Origin: Mycolicibacterium sp. TUM20985
GTDB taxonomy: Bacteria; Actinomycetota; Actinomycetes; Mycobacteriales; Mycobacteriaceae
Assembly: GCF_030295745.1 (NCBI RefSeq)
Contig: NZ_AP027291.1
Span: 3,596,001 to 3,660,000 of the forward strand
Direction of reading: 5' to 3'
DNA: 64,000 nt
In this document: positions 41,010 through 50,423 of the stretch, one piece after another
How the letters are laid out: every line of letters begins with the position of its first letter
How positions within the stretch are numbered: position 1 is the stretch's first letter
Translations under genes and position numbers: made by a program
The notes under the pieces: generated by a model
The model's input: the letters and a program-made list of their open reading frames with translations, nothing else
Database searches by the model: none
What the model was told of the DNA's origin: nothing

Positions 41010-41576
41010 ATGCACCTGACCGACGTTCTCCCGGACGCCCCCTCGACCACCGACGACGCGCTGGCGTTGTTCGATGCCGCACCCGCCGTGACTCCCGATG
41101 AAATGCTGGGCACCTGGCGCGGCGCCGAGCTGCCCACCGGTCATCCGCTCGACGGACTGCTCGAGGCCAGCGGCTGGTGGGGCAAGCAGTTCCTGGGCGC
41201 GGAGACCGTCCACCCCCTGCTATTTCCGACGGCCGACGGCACCGCGCTGTGGGCGGTGAATCCCGCGCTGGTCTTCGGCGGGCTGGGCCTGGCGACCCGG
41301 CTGCCCGCGCTGCGTCGCGGCAACTACACCGGGCTGATCACGAAGCTGAAGCCGGTGCTACGGACCGCGGCGCCCAGGGCGCGGCTGCGGACCACCCGCT
41401 ACCGCGGTGTCGACACCGCCACCATGGTGTACGACCAGCTTCCGGTGAACGACGTGTTCCGGCGGTTGGACGATGCCGCCGGATCCGATGCCGTCATCGG
41501 CGTCATGGATCTCCGCGGCTCCAAGCTGCCCTACTTCTTCGTGCTCCGGCGCGACGAGTCTCTGCCCGTTCGCTAG
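41010..41576 (+). CDS. GXWXG / DUF4334 domain protein
   Basis: A 188-residue soluble protein. The N-terminal GTWRGAELPTGHPLDGLLEASGWWGKQF segment is the GXWXG domain; the C-terminal half (TTRYRGVDTATMVYDQLPVNDVFRRLDD ... MDLRGSKLPYFFVLRRD) is DUF4334. The pair occurs in lipocalin-like actinobacterial proteins of unknown biochemical role. The ATG 41010 start is preferred over 40962 because the latter would read through the promoter palindrome. Confidence 0.8.
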   Translation: MHLTDVLPDAPSTTDDALALFDAAPAVTPDEMLGTWRGAELPTGHPLDGLLEASGWWGKQFLGAETVHPLLFPTADGTALWAVNPALVFGGLGLATRLPALRRGNYTGLITKLKPVLRTAAPRARLRTTRYRGVDTATMVYDQLPVNDVFRRLDDAAGSDAVIGVMDLRGSKLPYFFVLRRDESLPVR

Positions 41577-41585
41577 CCGGCCGTC

Positions 41586-42491
41586 CTACCCCTCGGCGGA
41601 CAGGTACGGCAACACCAACGTCGTCACGTCACCGATGAGCGGGCGCAGAGTCTCGGCGTTCGGATCGGCGGCCTGGGACCTGGTCATGATCGCCAGCACG
41701 GCACGGCGACCGTCCGGGCCGTAGACCACTCCCACATCGTTGGTGCTGCCATAGTCACCGCCGCCCGTCTTGTCGGCACTGGTCCACCGTGGCGGCAGAC
41801 CGGCCCGCAGGCTGGAGGTCTGGTTGCCCCGCATCCACTGTGCGAGCCGATCGCGCTGCGCTGGCGCAAGGGCGTCGCCGGTCAACAGCCGCTCGTACCC
41901 GGCCCCGAGGGCGCGGGGCGTGCTGGTGTCCCGCGGGTCACCGGGTATCGCCGAATTCAGTTCGGTCTCCCAACGGTCGAGCCGGGTGCGGTCGTCGCCG
42001 ATCGTGCGGGCGAAGTCGGTCACCGCGGACGGCCCTCCGATGACGCGCAGCAGCCAGTTCCCCGCCGTGTTGTCACTGCGCTGGAGCGCCGCCTCGCAGA
42101 GCTCGGCCACCGTCATCGTCTGTCCCACCCGCGGCCCGGTGAGCGGCGAATTGGCCACGATGTCGACGGCCTCGATCGTCACCGCGTCGGTCAGCGCGAT
42201 CTCCCCTAGCTGCGCCTTCTGCAGCACGCGGGCCGCCGCATACACCTTGAACGTCGAACACAGGGCGAACGGATCGTCGGCACGATGGGCGACGGAGCGG
42301 CGGGTGTCGACATCGGTGGCCGCCACTCCGATGAACGCGCCGTACCGCTTCTCGAGCGCCGCGAATCTCTCCGCGATCAGGGGCAGGGGCTCCGCCGGAT
42401 CGGCCCGCGTGGGTTCGGCCGAACACGCCGCCATGACGAGCACCCCCGCGCCGACGACGAACCCGCGTCGCGAGAGGGCGTGGGACGTCAC
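41586..42491 (-). CDS. blaS: Class A beta-lactamase, Tat-type lipoprotein
   Basis: The 301-residue enzyme hydrolyses beta-lactams in the cell envelope. All class A elements are present: Ser79-Thr-Phe-Lys82, Ser139-Asp-Asn141, Glu175 in WETELN, and Lys241-Thr-Gly. The N-terminus [10 protein letters not shown] is a twin-arginine signal and MAAC23 is a lipobox, so the mature protein may be lipid-anchored. It has the standard SDN loop, where BlaC of M. tuberculosis has SDG. GTG 42491 overlaps the pepR stop, placing it in the gpsI-pepR operon. Confidence 0.92.
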   Translation of the reverse strand: MTSHALSRRGFVVGAGVLVMAACSAEPTRADPAEPLPLIAERFAALEKRYGAFIGVAATDVDTRRSVAHRADDPFALCSTFKVYAAARVLQKAQLGEIALTDAVTIEAVDIVANSPLTGPRVGQTMTVAELCEAALQRSDNTAGNWLLRVIGGPSAVTDFARTIGDDRTRLDRWETELNSAIPGDPRDTSTPRALGAGYERLLTGDALAPAQRDRLAQWMRGNQTSSLRAGLPPRWTSADKTGGGDYGSTNDVGVVYGPDGRRAVLAIMTRSQAADPNAETLRPLIGDVTTLVLPYLSAEG

Positions 42492-43789
42492 CCCGCGATG
42501 CTCCGAAGTGCTTGCGGCAGTGACTTCTTCGACCGATGCGGCCCCAGCACGGCAGCACCGTACGGACGGTTCAGCAGCCGCTTCGCCACCGCATTGACCT
42601 CGTCCAGGGTCACGGCATCGATCAGCGCAAGCGTCTCGTCGATGCTCCGGTGTTGACCAAAGTTCAGCTCGCTGCGCCCGATGCGGTGCATCCGCGAACC
42701 CGAGTCCTCCAGGCCGAGCACCAGCCCACCCCGCAACGAGCCCTTGGCGATTCGGCACTCCGCTTCGGTGATCCCGTCACGGGCCACCTCGGCCAACACA
42801 TCCGCCGCAACCCGGCTGACTTCGTCGAACCGCTCCGGCAGGCACGCCGCATAGACCGACAGCGCGCCCGAGTCGGAGAAGGTGTCGACACTCGAGTAGA
42901 CGGAGTAGGCGAGGCCACGCGTCTCGCGAATCTGTTGGAACAGACGCGAACTCAACCCGCCGCCAAGTGCGCCATTGAGCACCGACAGTGCCCACCGGTG
43001 ATTCCAGTGCCTCCCCGGCGTCCGTACCCCGAGGAACACGTGCGTCTGCTCGCCGTCACGGTTGACGACCTCCACGCTGGGCCGACCGGGTACCCGACCG
43101 GTGCCCTTGCGGGGCGCGACGGGTTGGTTGCCCGCGACCAGTCGCGGCCCGAAGTGTTCCTTCACCAGGGCGACGACGTGATCGTGGTCGACGTTGCCCG
43201 CGACGGCGACCACCATGCGCTCGGGGGTGTACCGGCGGACGTGGAACGAATGCAGTTGCGTCCGAGTCATCGTGGAGATCGACTCGATGCTGCCGATCAC
43301 CGGACGGCCCACCGGATGGTCACCAAACATCGCCGAGAGGAACACGTCGCCGAGGGTGTCCTCGGGGTCGTCGTCGCGCATGGCGATCTCCTCGAGCACG
43401 ACGTCGCGTTCGACCTCCACGTCCTCGGTGGCACAGCGGCCCCGCAGCACGACGTCCGCGACGAGGTCGACGGCCAGTTCGAGATCGGTGTCGAGCACGT
43501 GCGCGTAGTAGCAGGTGTGCTCGCGGGCGGTGAACGCATTCAGTTCACCGCCCACCGCGTCGACCGCCTGAGCGATCTCCACCGCCGAGCGCGTCGGCGT
43601 CGACTTGAACAGGAGATGCTCGAGGAAGTGGGCGGCGCCGGCCACGCTCTGACCTTCGTCGCGTGACCCGACGCCCACCCACACTCCCACCGATGCCGAA
43701 CGCACCGACGGGACGAACTCCGTGACGACGCGAAGCCCGCCGGGTAGCGAACTGCGTCGGACGTGCTTAGTTGCTGGCTGTCGCGGCAT
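42488..43789 (-). CDS. pepR: M16-family zinc metalloprotease PepR
   Basis: The 433-residue pitrilysin-type peptidase carries the inverted zinc motif HFLEHLLF and the third ligand Glu in the downstream [14 protein letters not shown] region. The second half is the non-catalytic M16 domain ([29 protein letters not shown]). Start ATG 43789 ([10 protein letters not shown]) overlaps the end of gpsI by 23 bases. Mycobacterial gpsI-pepR pairing is conserved. Confidence 0.92.
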   Translation of the reverse strand: MPRQPATKHVRRSSLPGGLRVVTEFVPSVRSASVGVWVGVGSRDEGQSVAGAAHFLEHLLFKSTPTRSAVEIAQAVDAVGGELNAFTAREHTCYYAHVLDTDLELAVDLVADVVLRGRCATEDVEVERDVVLEEIAMRDDDPEDTLGDVFLSAMFGDHPVGRPVIGSIESISTMTRTQLHSFHVRRYTPERMVVAVAGNVDHDHVVALVKEHFGPRLVAGNQPVAPRKGTGRVPGRPSVEVVNRDGEQTHVFLGVRTPGRHWNHRWALSVLNGALGGGLSSRLFQQIRETRGLAYSVYSSVDTFSDSGALSVYAACLPERFDEVSRVAADVLAEVARDGITEAECRIAKGSLRGGLVLGLEDSGSRMHRIGRSELNFGQHRSIDETLALIDAVTLDEVNAVAKRLLNRPYGAAVLGPHRSKKSLPQALRSIAG

Positions 43790-46088
43790 CGGCGGGTGCA
43801 GCACCCGACTCCGTCGAGACGTCCGAGGACTCCGTGGGGCTCGAAGGCGCCTCGGCTCCTTCGTCTTCGGCCACCAGGATCAGCGAGATCTTGCCGCGGT
43901 TGTCGATGTCGGCGATCTCGACGCGCAACTTGCTGCCGACCGACACCACGTCCTCGACCTTGTTGATGCGCTTGCCGCGCCCCAACTTGCTGATGTGCAC
44001 CAGACCGTCACGGCCGGGCAGCAGCGAGACGAACGCGCCGAAGTCGGTGGTCTTGACCACGGTTCCGAGGAACCGCTCACCGATCTTGGGCAGCTGCGGG
44101 TTCGCGATGGCGTTGATCATGTCGATCGCCGCCTGCGCCGCGTCGCCATTACTGGCGCCCACGAACACCGTGCCGTCGTCCTCGATGGAGATCGAGGCGC
44201 CGGTCTGCTCGGTGATCGAGTTGATCATCTTGCCCTTGGGCCCGATGACCTCGCCGATCTTGTCGATCGGCACCTTGATCGTGGTGATCCGCGGTGCGTA
44301 CGGGCTCATCTCGTCGGGCTCGTCGATGGCCTCGGCCATGACCTCCAGAATCGTGATGCGGGCGTCCTTGGCCTGCGCCAGGGCGCCGGCCAGCACCTGC
44401 GACGGAATGCCGTCGAGCTTGGTGTCCAACTGCAGTGCGGTGACGAAGTCCTTCGTGCCTGCGCACTTGAAGTCCATGTCGCCGAACGCATCCTCGGCGC
44501 CGAGGATGTCGGTCAGGGTGACGAAGCGGCGCTCCAAGGACTTAGTGCCATCTCCCGCCTCAACTTCAATGTCATCCGACACCAGCCCCATCGCGATACC
44601 GGCGACCGGAGCCTTCAGGGGCACACCGGCATTCAGTAGCGACAGCGTCGAGGCGCACACCGAGCCCATCGACGTCGAGCCGTTGGAGCTCAGCGCCTCC
44701 GACACCTGGCGGATGGCGTACGGGAACTCCTCGATGCTCGGCAGCACCGGCATCAGGGCACGCTCGGCGAGCGCTCCGTGGCCGATCTCGCGGCGCTTGG
44801 GCGATCCCACGCGGCCGGTCTCCCCGGTCGAGTACGGCGGGAAGTTGTAGTGGTGCATGTAGCGCTTGGACGTCTCCGGCCCCAGCGAGTCGATCTGCTG
44901 GGCCATCTTGACCATGTCGAGGGTGGTGACACCCATGATCTGGGTCTCGCCGCGTTCGAACAGGGCGCTGCCGTGGGCCCGCGGGATCACGGCGACCTCG
45001 GCGGACAGCGCACGGATGTCCGTGATGCCACGGCCGTCGATGCGGAAGTGGTCGGTCAGGATGCGCTGCCGGACGAGCTTCTTGGTCAGCGAGCGGTAGG
45101 CCGCGCCGAGCTCCTTCTCGCGACCGGCGTAGGTCTCGCCGAGACGGTCGAGCACCTCGCCCTTGATCTCGTTGGTGCGCTCGTCGCGCTCTTCCTTGCC
45201 CGCGATGGTCAGCGCCTTGGAGAGCTCGTCGGTGGCCACCGAGGACACCGCGTAGAAGACGTCGTCCTGGTAGTCGGGGAACACCGGGTAGTCGGCCGTC
45301 GGCTTGGCGGCGCTGTCCGCCAGCTCACGCTGGGCGTCGCACAGCGCGGCGATGAACGGCTTGGCGGCCTCGAGGCCCTCGGCCACGACGGACTCGGTCG
45401 GCGCACCCGCGCCGCCAGCGATGAGCTCGATGACGCGGTCGGTGGCCTCGGCCTCGACCATCATGATCGCGACATCATCGTCGGTCTTGCGGCCCGCGAC
45501 GACCATGTCGAACACGGCGCCCTCGAGCTGCTCGACAGTGGGGAACGCGACCCACTGGCCTGCCTGGTTTTCAGGAGAGGGGATGAGGGCGACGCGCACG
45601 CCGCCGACGGGTCCGTTGAAGGGGATTCCGGAGATCTGCGTGGACGCGGACGCGGCGTTGATCGCCAGAACGTCGTACAGGTCCTTGGGATCGAGGCTCA
45701 GGATCGTGACGACGACCTGGATCTCGTTGCGCAGACCCGAGATGAAGGTCGGACGCAGCGGCCGGTCGATCAGGCGGCAGGTGAGGATCGCGTCGGTGGA
45801 GGGGCGGCCCTCGCGACGGAAGAACGAGCCGGGGATGCGGCCGGCGGCATACATCCGCTCTTCGACGTCGATCGTCAGCGGGAAGAAGTCGAAGTGGTCC
45901 TTGGGCGTCTTGCTGGCCGTGGTGGCCGACAGGAGCATGGTCTCGTCGTCGAGGTAGGCGACGACGGCGCCGGCGGCCTGCTTGGCCAGCCGTCCCGTTT
46001 CGAAGCGAATGGTGCGGGTGCCGAAGCTCCCGTTGTCGATCACGGCGGTCGATTCGAAGACGCCGTCTTCTATTTCAGTTGCAGACAT
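43767..46088 (-). CDS. gpsI: Polyribonucleotide nucleotidyltransferase (PNPase)
   Basis: The 773-residue phosphorolytic 3'-exonuclease acts in RNA decay. It has two RNase PH domains (the second with [30 protein letters not shown] and the catalytic [14 protein letters not shown]), a KH domain (about 610-670, [19 protein letters not shown]) and an S1 domain (about 680-745, [26 protein letters not shown]). A Ser/Thr/Glu-rich tail ends the protein. ATG 46088 gives MSATEIEDG; the frame is open further upstream but has no better start. Confidence 0.96.
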   Translation of the reverse strand: MSATEIEDGVFESTAVIDNGSFGTRTIRFETGRLAKQAAGAVVAYLDDETMLLSATTASKTPKDHFDFFPLTIDVEERMYAAGRIPGSFFRREGRPSTDAILTCRLIDRPLRPTFISGLRNEIQVVVTILSLDPKDLYDVLAINAASASTQISGIPFNGPVGGVRVALIPSPENQAGQWVAFPTVEQLEGAVFDMVVAGRKTDDDVAIMMVEAEATDRVIELIAGGAGAPTESVVAEGLEAAKPFIAALCDAQRELADSAAKPTADYPVFPDYQDDVFYAVSSVATDELSKALTIAGKEERDERTNEIKGEVLDRLGETYAGREKELGAAYRSLTKKLVRQRILTDHFRIDGRGITDIRALSAEVAVIPRAHGSALFERGETQIMGVTTLDMVKMAQQIDSLGPETSKRYMHHYNFPPYSTGETGRVGSPKRREIGHGALAERALMPVLPSIEEFPYAIRQVSEALSSNGSTSMGSVCASTLSLLNAGVPLKAPVAGIAMGLVSDDIEVEAGDGTKSLERRFVTLTDILGAEDAFGDMDFKCAGTKDFVTALQLDTKLDGIPSQVLAGALAQAKDARITILEVMAEAIDEPDEMSPYAPRITTIKVPIDKIGEVIGPKGKMINSITEQTGASISIEDDGTVFVGASNGDAAQAAIDMINAIANPQLPKIGERFLGTVVKTTDFGAFVSLLPGRDGLVHISKLGRGKRINKVEDVVSVGSKLRVEIADIDNRGKISLILVAEDEGAEAPSSPTESSDVSTESGAAPADAATASN

Positions 46089-46387
46089 ACGTGTGTCAGG
46101 CCTCTTTGGTTCTCGTGTTCCTGCTGTTTCGCACGGCACACGCGACGGCCCGAGAGATACCGACGGCCGTCGATCGAAGCGGTCGGACGCCATCCCACTG
46201 TCGTGGAGGGTCCGGCAGCCACTACCGAAGACCGCCCATTGAAGACGGGCCTTCACGGTGACGCGCTGGAACGGTGGCACGCGGATGTGCGCGAACCGCA
46301 CCGGATGTTCGAGCGCTCAGGCTCAAAACACGTTCATGTTACACCGCGGCGATCAGCGGTTACTCAGGGTGGTTCCGTCGGATGCCG
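46089..46387. promoter_or_regulatory. gpsI leader/promoter region
   Basis: This 299-base gap on the minus strand lies between lppU and gpsI. A TAACAT hexamer at about 46338-46333 (minus strand) fits a -10, implying an untranslated leader of over 200 bases. Within it GCCC/GGGC and GAAG/CTTC arms near 46230-46260 could fold. Long structured leaders are used for autoregulation of pnp in E. coli; whether that applies here is not shown. Confidence 0.4.
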
Positions 46388-46897
46388 TCACGACACGTCC
46401 TCGACGCACACCGTGAACTGGCGTTCGTCGTAGGCGTACCCGAGTCCGGTCGTGCACTGGTCGACGTTGGCCACCTTCTGAATGATCTGGGTGGCACGCT
46501 GCCGACCGGGCGCGGAGGGATCGTTGCATTCGACGCGAACGGGGTCTCGAGCGTTGTCCGGGTCGGTGCTCATGCAGCCGCCGACGACCCAGTCGACGTC
46601 CAGGCAGATGGTTTGCCCCGAGCCGTTGAAGGAGCTGCGCGTGGAGTAGTACGAATCGACGTCCGTGGGGCAATCGTCGGTGCTCTCGAGCGCGCCGACG
46701 ACCTTGAAGTTCGATTCCGGGCTGCCACACGGCACCTCGGTGGTCTCGGGCCGATCCGTCGGGCCACCGACCTTCAGGCAGTCACCCACCCGAAGGTCCG
46801 CGGACGCCGCAGACGAACAACCCACCAGCGCCAGCGCCATGACGGCGAATACGGACGCGGCGACCGCGCTGGCGGGTGAGGTTCCCCGTCGGGTCAG
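46388..46897 (-). CDS. lppU: LppU-like lipoprotein
   Basis: The 169-residue exported protein has hydrophobic [12 protein letters not shown] with a lipobox (LVGC) and then a mature domain with paired cysteines ([57 protein letters not shown]). Its place between rpsO and gpsI is that of lppU in M. tuberculosis. No ATG, GTG or TTG lies between the rpsO stop and the signal peptide in this frame; a CTG at 46897 overlapping the rpsO stop (CTGA) is the best start. Function is unknown. Confidence 0.8.
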   Translation of the reverse strand: MTRRGTSPASAVAASVFAVMALALVGCSSAASADLRVGDCLKVGGPTDRPETTEVPCGSPESNFKVVGALESTDDCPTDVDSYYSTRSSFNGSGQTICLDVDWVVGGCMSTDPDNARDPVRVECNDPSAPGRQRATQIIQKVANVDQCTTGLGYAYDERQFTVCVEDVS

Positions 46898-47163
46898 CGG
46901 CGCAGGCCCAGGCGCTCGATCAACGAGCGGTAGCGCGCCACGTCGACCGCAGCGATGTACTTGAGCAGGCGGCGACGACGACCCACGAGCAGCAGCAGTC
47001 CGCGCCGCGAGTGGTGGTCGTGCTTGTGCATCTTGAGGTGTTCGGTCAGATCCGAGATGCGCTTCGTCAGCATCGCGATCTGGGCCTCGGGGGAACCAGT
47101 GTCGGTCTCGTGCAGACCGTACTGTCCGAGGATCTCTTTCTTCTGCTCGGTGGTGAGCGACAT
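46894..47163 (-). CDS. rpsO: 30S ribosomal protein S15
   Basis: An 89-residue primary 16S rRNA binding protein. [16 protein letters not shown] ... [25 protein letters not shown] is the full S15 signature, ending in LRR. ATG at 47163. ribF lies upstream on the same strand, 115 bases away, with its own spacing. Confidence 0.97.
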   Translation of the reverse strand: MSLTTEQKKEILGQYGLHETDTGSPEAQIAMLTKRISDLTEHLKMHKHDHHSRRGLLLLVGRRRRLLKYIAAVDVARYRSLIERLGLRR

Positions 47164-47278
47164 GAAACAACTCCATCGATGGGTTCGCGAAGAACAACTG
47201 AGGCACGGCCGCCGCGAACTGCAGCGCGCGCTGGGTCGCCGGAGAGTCTAACAGCGCCTCAGGGCGTGAACCGAATCG

Positions 47279-48253
47279 TCACTGTGCCGCGAGGATGACG
47301 CGCGCCCGCTCGGTGTCGCCATTCATCGCGACGACGAGGTCGTCGACCGAGGCGAACTTCTCCTGCCCGCGAACACGCGCGACGAAGTCGACCGCGACGT
47401 GTTGACCGTATAGATCGGCCTGCGTGTCCAGGACGAACGCCTCGACGGTACGGGTGCGGCCAGAGAAGGTGGGGTTGGTGCCGACCGACACGGCAGCCTG
47501 GTAACGCTCGCCGGGGACGACCGTGCCCATCACCGGGCCGTGGCCGAGGACGGTGAACCATGCCGCGTAGACACCGTCCGCGGGGATCGCGGAGTACATC
47601 GGTGGCGCGACGTTCGCGGTCGGGTAGCCAAGACCCCGACCCCGGCCGTCACCACGCACGACCACGCCCTCGACGCGGTGCGGCCTGCCGAGCGCCTCGG
47701 CGGCTGTGACGACGTCGCCAGCGTCGACGCACGATCGGATGTAGGTCGACGAGAAGGTCACCGTCTCGTCGCGGTGGTGCTCGGATACCAGCGACATGCT
47801 CTGCACCGCGAAGCCGAAGCGTTCACCGGCCTTGCTGAGCATGCCGACGTTGCCGCCTGCCTTCTTGCCGAACGTGAAGTTGTCCCCCACCACGACCTCC
47901 ACCACGTGCAGCCGCTCGACGAGCAGTTCGTGGATGTACCGCTCGGGGGTCAGCTTCATGAAGTCCGAGGTGAACGGCATGACGAGGAAGACGTCGACGC
48001 CCATCTCCTCCACCAACTCTGCGCGGCGCGTCAGGGTGGTCAGCTGGGCGGGATGGCTACCGGGAAATACGACCTCCATCGGATGGGGATCGAACGTCAT
48101 CAGCACCGTGGGCACGTCGCGGGACCGGCCCGCCTTGACCGCGTGGTTGATGAGTTCGGCGTGTCCGCGGTGGACACCGTCGAATACACCGATGGTGACG
48201 ACGCACCTGCCCCAGTCCGTGGGGATCTCGTCTTGGCCCCGCCAGCGCTGCAC
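47279..48253 (-). CDS. ribF: Bifunctional riboflavin kinase / FAD synthetase
   Basis: The 324-residue enzyme makes FMN and FAD. The N-terminal nucleotidyltransferase half has TIGVFDGVHRGHAELI and VVGDNFTFGKKAGGN with STYIRSCV. The C-terminal kinase half (about 190-320) has GRGRGLGYPTANV and SVGTNPTF. Length and order match the family. Confidence 0.95.
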   Translation of the reverse strand: MQRWRGQDEIPTDWGRCVVTIGVFDGVHRGHAELINHAVKAGRSRDVPTVLMTFDPHPMEVVFPGSHPAQLTTLTRRAELVEEMGVDVFLVMPFTSDFMKLTPERYIHELLVERLHVVEVVVGDNFTFGKKAGGNVGMLSKAGERFGFAVQSMSLVSEHHRDETVTFSSTYIRSCVDAGDVVTAAEALGRPHRVEGVVVRGDGRGRGLGYPTANVAPPMYSAIPADGVYAAWFTVLGHGPVMGTVVPGERYQAAVSVGTNPTFSGRTRTVEAFVLDTQADLYGQHVAVDFVARVRGQEKFASVDDLVVAMNGDTERARVILAAQ

Positions 48254-48335
48254 GATCGCAAGCCTACGACGCGCCGCGGCGGGTGGTGCCGCCAGATGCC
48301 CACATGGGCGGACGAATGCCTAAACTTCTCTGGTT

Positions 48336-49034
48336 ATGAGCCCCGATGAAGGCACTCCCGACTTGTCGGCGGTCGCCCAGGACTATCTGAAGGTCATCTG
48401 GACCGCTCAGGAATGGTCCGTCGACAAGGTCAGCACCAAGATGCTCGCCGAACGCATCGGAGTCTCCGCCAGCACCGCCTCGGAGTCCATTCGCAAGCTC
48501 GCCGACCAGGGCCTCGTCGACCACGAGAAGTACGGTGCCGTCTCGCTCACCGCTGCCGGGCGCACCGCCGCGCTGGCGATGGTGCGCCGCCACCGCTTGA
48601 TGGAGACCTTTCTAGTGCGCGAACTCGGCTACGGGTGGGACGAGGTGCACGACGAGGCCGAGGTCCTCGAGCACGCCGTGTCCGACCGGATGCTGATGCG
48701 CATCGACGCGAAACTCGGCTACCCGACCCGCGACCCCCACGGCGATCCGATTCCGGCCGCGGACGGGCAGGTGCCCACGCCCGATGCCCGGCAGTTGTCG
48801 ATGTGCCTAGACGGTGAGACCGGGACGGTGGCCCGCATCTCCGATGCCGACCCCGAGATGCTCCGCTACTTCGACAGCGTCGGGATCAGCCTGGACTCCC
48901 GGTTGCGGGTGCTGGCGCGCCGCGACTTCGCCGGCATGATCTCGGTGGGGGTCGAGAGCCCTGCCGATCCGCACGTCACCGAGAACACCGTCGATCTGGG
49001 ACACCCTGCAGCAGAGGCGATCTGGGTGGTTTGA
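48336..49034 (+). CDS. mntR: DtxR/MntR-family metal-dependent repressor (SirR/MntR)
   Basis: The 232-residue regulator has a winged helix (about 10-70, TKMLAERIGVSASTASESIRKLADQG), a dimerisation/metal domain with VRRHRLMETFLVRELGYGWDEVHDEAEVLEHAVSD, and a C-terminal SH3/FeoA-like domain. It corresponds in place to Rv2788 (sirR). It probably senses Mn2+; no target operon lies beside it. TAAACT at 48321-48326 fits a -10 very close to the ATG, implying a short or absent leader. Confidence 0.88.
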   Translation: MSPDEGTPDLSAVAQDYLKVIWTAQEWSVDKVSTKMLAERIGVSASTASESIRKLADQGLVDHEKYGAVSLTAAGRTAALAMVRRHRLMETFLVRELGYGWDEVHDEAEVLEHAVSDRMLMRIDAKLGYPTRDPHGDPIPAADGQVPTPDARQLSMCLDGETGTVARISDADPEMLRYFDSVGISLDSRLRVLARRDFAGMISVGVESPADPHVTENTVDLGHPAAEAIWVV

Positions 49035-49050
49035 TGCCGAACACGGCAGC

Positions 49051-49084
49051 GGCCGCAGAGCTGCTCCTGAGCAACTCTGCGGCC
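49051..49084. terminator. Strong bidirectional hairpin between mntR and the rhodopsin gene
   Basis: GGCCGCAGAG and CTCTGCGGCC pair perfectly over 10 bp; inside, TGCTC and GAGCA add five more pairs around a CT loop. The stems sit between the convergent stops at 49034 and 49103. There is no T tract, which is common for mycobacterial intrinsic terminators. Confidence 0.75.
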
Positions 49085-49102
49085 AACTGACGGGGTAAGA
49101 CC

Positions 49103-49960
49103 CTAGCGACCGACCTTCGCCGGCTTCGACGGATCCTCGTCGATGCGCTCGTGACCAAGCTGCTGGTCGTGGCCGTCCTCGACCTCGGCGAACGCCGGGT
49201 CGTCGGCGAACGACTTCAGACGCGCGATCCGGTAGATCAACAGGCCGTAGAGAGCCTTGGCCAAGATGTCGGCGATCGAGTAGCCGGCCTGCTTGCCGAC
49301 CCACGCGTCGGCTCCATCCAGACCGAGCAGCGGGAGCAGGTAGGCGATGGGATACACGCCCCACGTCGCGAACAACAGGATGCGCAACCGGCTGACGGTC
49401 TGGCGCACTGCCTGTGGCTGACGGTCCAGCGAGCGGGTCAGCTCGACGAACAATACGTAGAGGATGTAGAGGAACGGGATGGTCGACAGGAGCCCGAACA
49501 CGTTGCGCGTCAAGTCGTCTCCGCTGATCTCCCCTGGGTAGCCCAGAGCGATCATCAGCGCCGAGGCGGGGATCAATCGCAGCAGCAGCGACGTCTGCAA
49601 CTTCTTCGCCAAGGCCAGCACCACCACGAGCTCGACCAGAAGCAAGGGCACCGTCAACAACCAGTCGACGTAACGATAGCCCTCGTTGAATGCCGATCCA
49701 GCCGCTTGCGTATACGTTCCTTGGCCGCCGACCGCATCGGTGACGAACGCCTCACGGAACGAATCGAAGATCCGGAAGTAGTGGTAGGCGGCGATTCCAC
49801 AGACGGTGGCCGCGACCACCAGTGCCTGACGGTACCGCGGCAACACTCGAGGCTGGACGACGAGTAGGTAGATCGCGGTGAAGAGTTGGGCCGCTATCAC
49901 CAGCGACAGGAGGTTGTAGACCGTGTGGTACTGGCCATTGGTCAATTGGTCAGGAATCAT
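49103..49960 (-). CDS. Microbial rhodopsin, xanthorhodopsin/actinorhodopsin-like proton pump
   Basis: A 285-residue seven-helix retinal protein. Helix C reads RYVDWLLTVPLLLVE: Asp99 (counterion), Thr103 and Glu110 (proton donor) form the DTE motif of outward H+ pumps. The Schiff-base Lys235 lies in ADILAKALYG with Asp231 four residues before; His60 in AAYHYF fits the proton-pump His. Spacings Asp99-Glu110, Asp99-Asp231 and Asp99-Lys235 equal those of Gloeobacter rhodopsin. Leu107 at the tuning position predicts green absorption. ATG 49960 with AAAGAG upstream; a charged cytoplasmic tail follows residue 250. The retinal enzyme gene is divergent. Confidence 0.95.
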   Translation of the reverse strand: MIPDQLTNGQYHTVYNLLSLVIAAQLFTAIYLLVVQPRVLPRYRQALVVAATVCGIAAYHYFRIFDSFREAFVTDAVGGQGTYTQAAGSAFNEGYRYVDWLLTVPLLLVELVVVLALAKKLQTSLLLRLIPASALMIALGYPGEISGDDLTRNVFGLLSTIPFLYILYVLFVELTRSLDRQPQAVRQTVSRLRILLFATWGVYPIAYLLPLLGLDGADAWVGKQAGYSIADILAKALYGLLIYRIARLKSFADDPAFAEVEDGHDQQLGHERIDEDPSKPAKVGR

Positions 49961-50423
49961 TTCACTCTTTCTGTGGCACTTCGTCTTTCGCGACTCTTCG
50001 AGTGCACTCAGAACTCGACGATGCGCGCCAGGACGATTCACGTGGGGTGCGGTGAGTCGGCGATGAGCGGCCGCGGGCGTCAAGACACGTTATGCCCGAA
50101 CGACCTCGTCCGACGTTGGGAACAGGCCCCGGCCAACTCCACTATTGCTCCGGATTCCGTTGTCGCCACTGGCTTGTGGCGGTGACAGAGGTGGCTGCGA
50201 CCCAACATCGTGACCTTACACCCGCGTCAATGCGGAGTGTCATTACGCATTGGTGACGCGTGACGCCATCCGTCACATTTGCGCATTCATCCGTGAACTC
50301 GCGGCTAAAGAGCTGCGCGGCAGGATGTTTCATGGTGTTCATCAGAGGGGGTGAGGCGTACTCTCGCGATGTGCGTCCCTCACCGCTCACCGAGCTGATC
50401 CTCGGCACCCACCCGGGGCCGAG
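49961..50423. promoter_or_regulatory. Divergent control region between rhodopsin and blh genes
   Basis: These 463 bases hold both promoters. The clearest structure is GTGACG-CCATC-CGTCAC at 50260-50276, a perfect dyad about 150 bp from blh. The stretch 50205-50290 is less GC-rich than its surroundings and is the likeliest regulatory core. Light, carotenoid or energy control cannot be read from sequence. I see no gene in the gap. Confidence 0.5.

Noticed and set aside
44778-46433. Long plus-strand open frame (551 codons) opposite gpsI
   Set aside because: It is the antisense of a well-conserved PNPase gene; the translation is Arg/Asp/Gly/Val-rich without domains, as expected for a shadow in high-GC DNA.
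48336-49034. IdeR (iron-dependent master regulator)
   Set aside because: The position next to ribF/truB is that of sirR/mntR, and no iron box or siderophore gene is near.
49103-49960. Chloride or sodium pump or sensory rhodopsin
   Set aside because: Helix C reads Asp-Thr-Glu (DTE), not the NDQ, NTQ or TSA motifs of ion pumps, and no transducer gene is adjacent.
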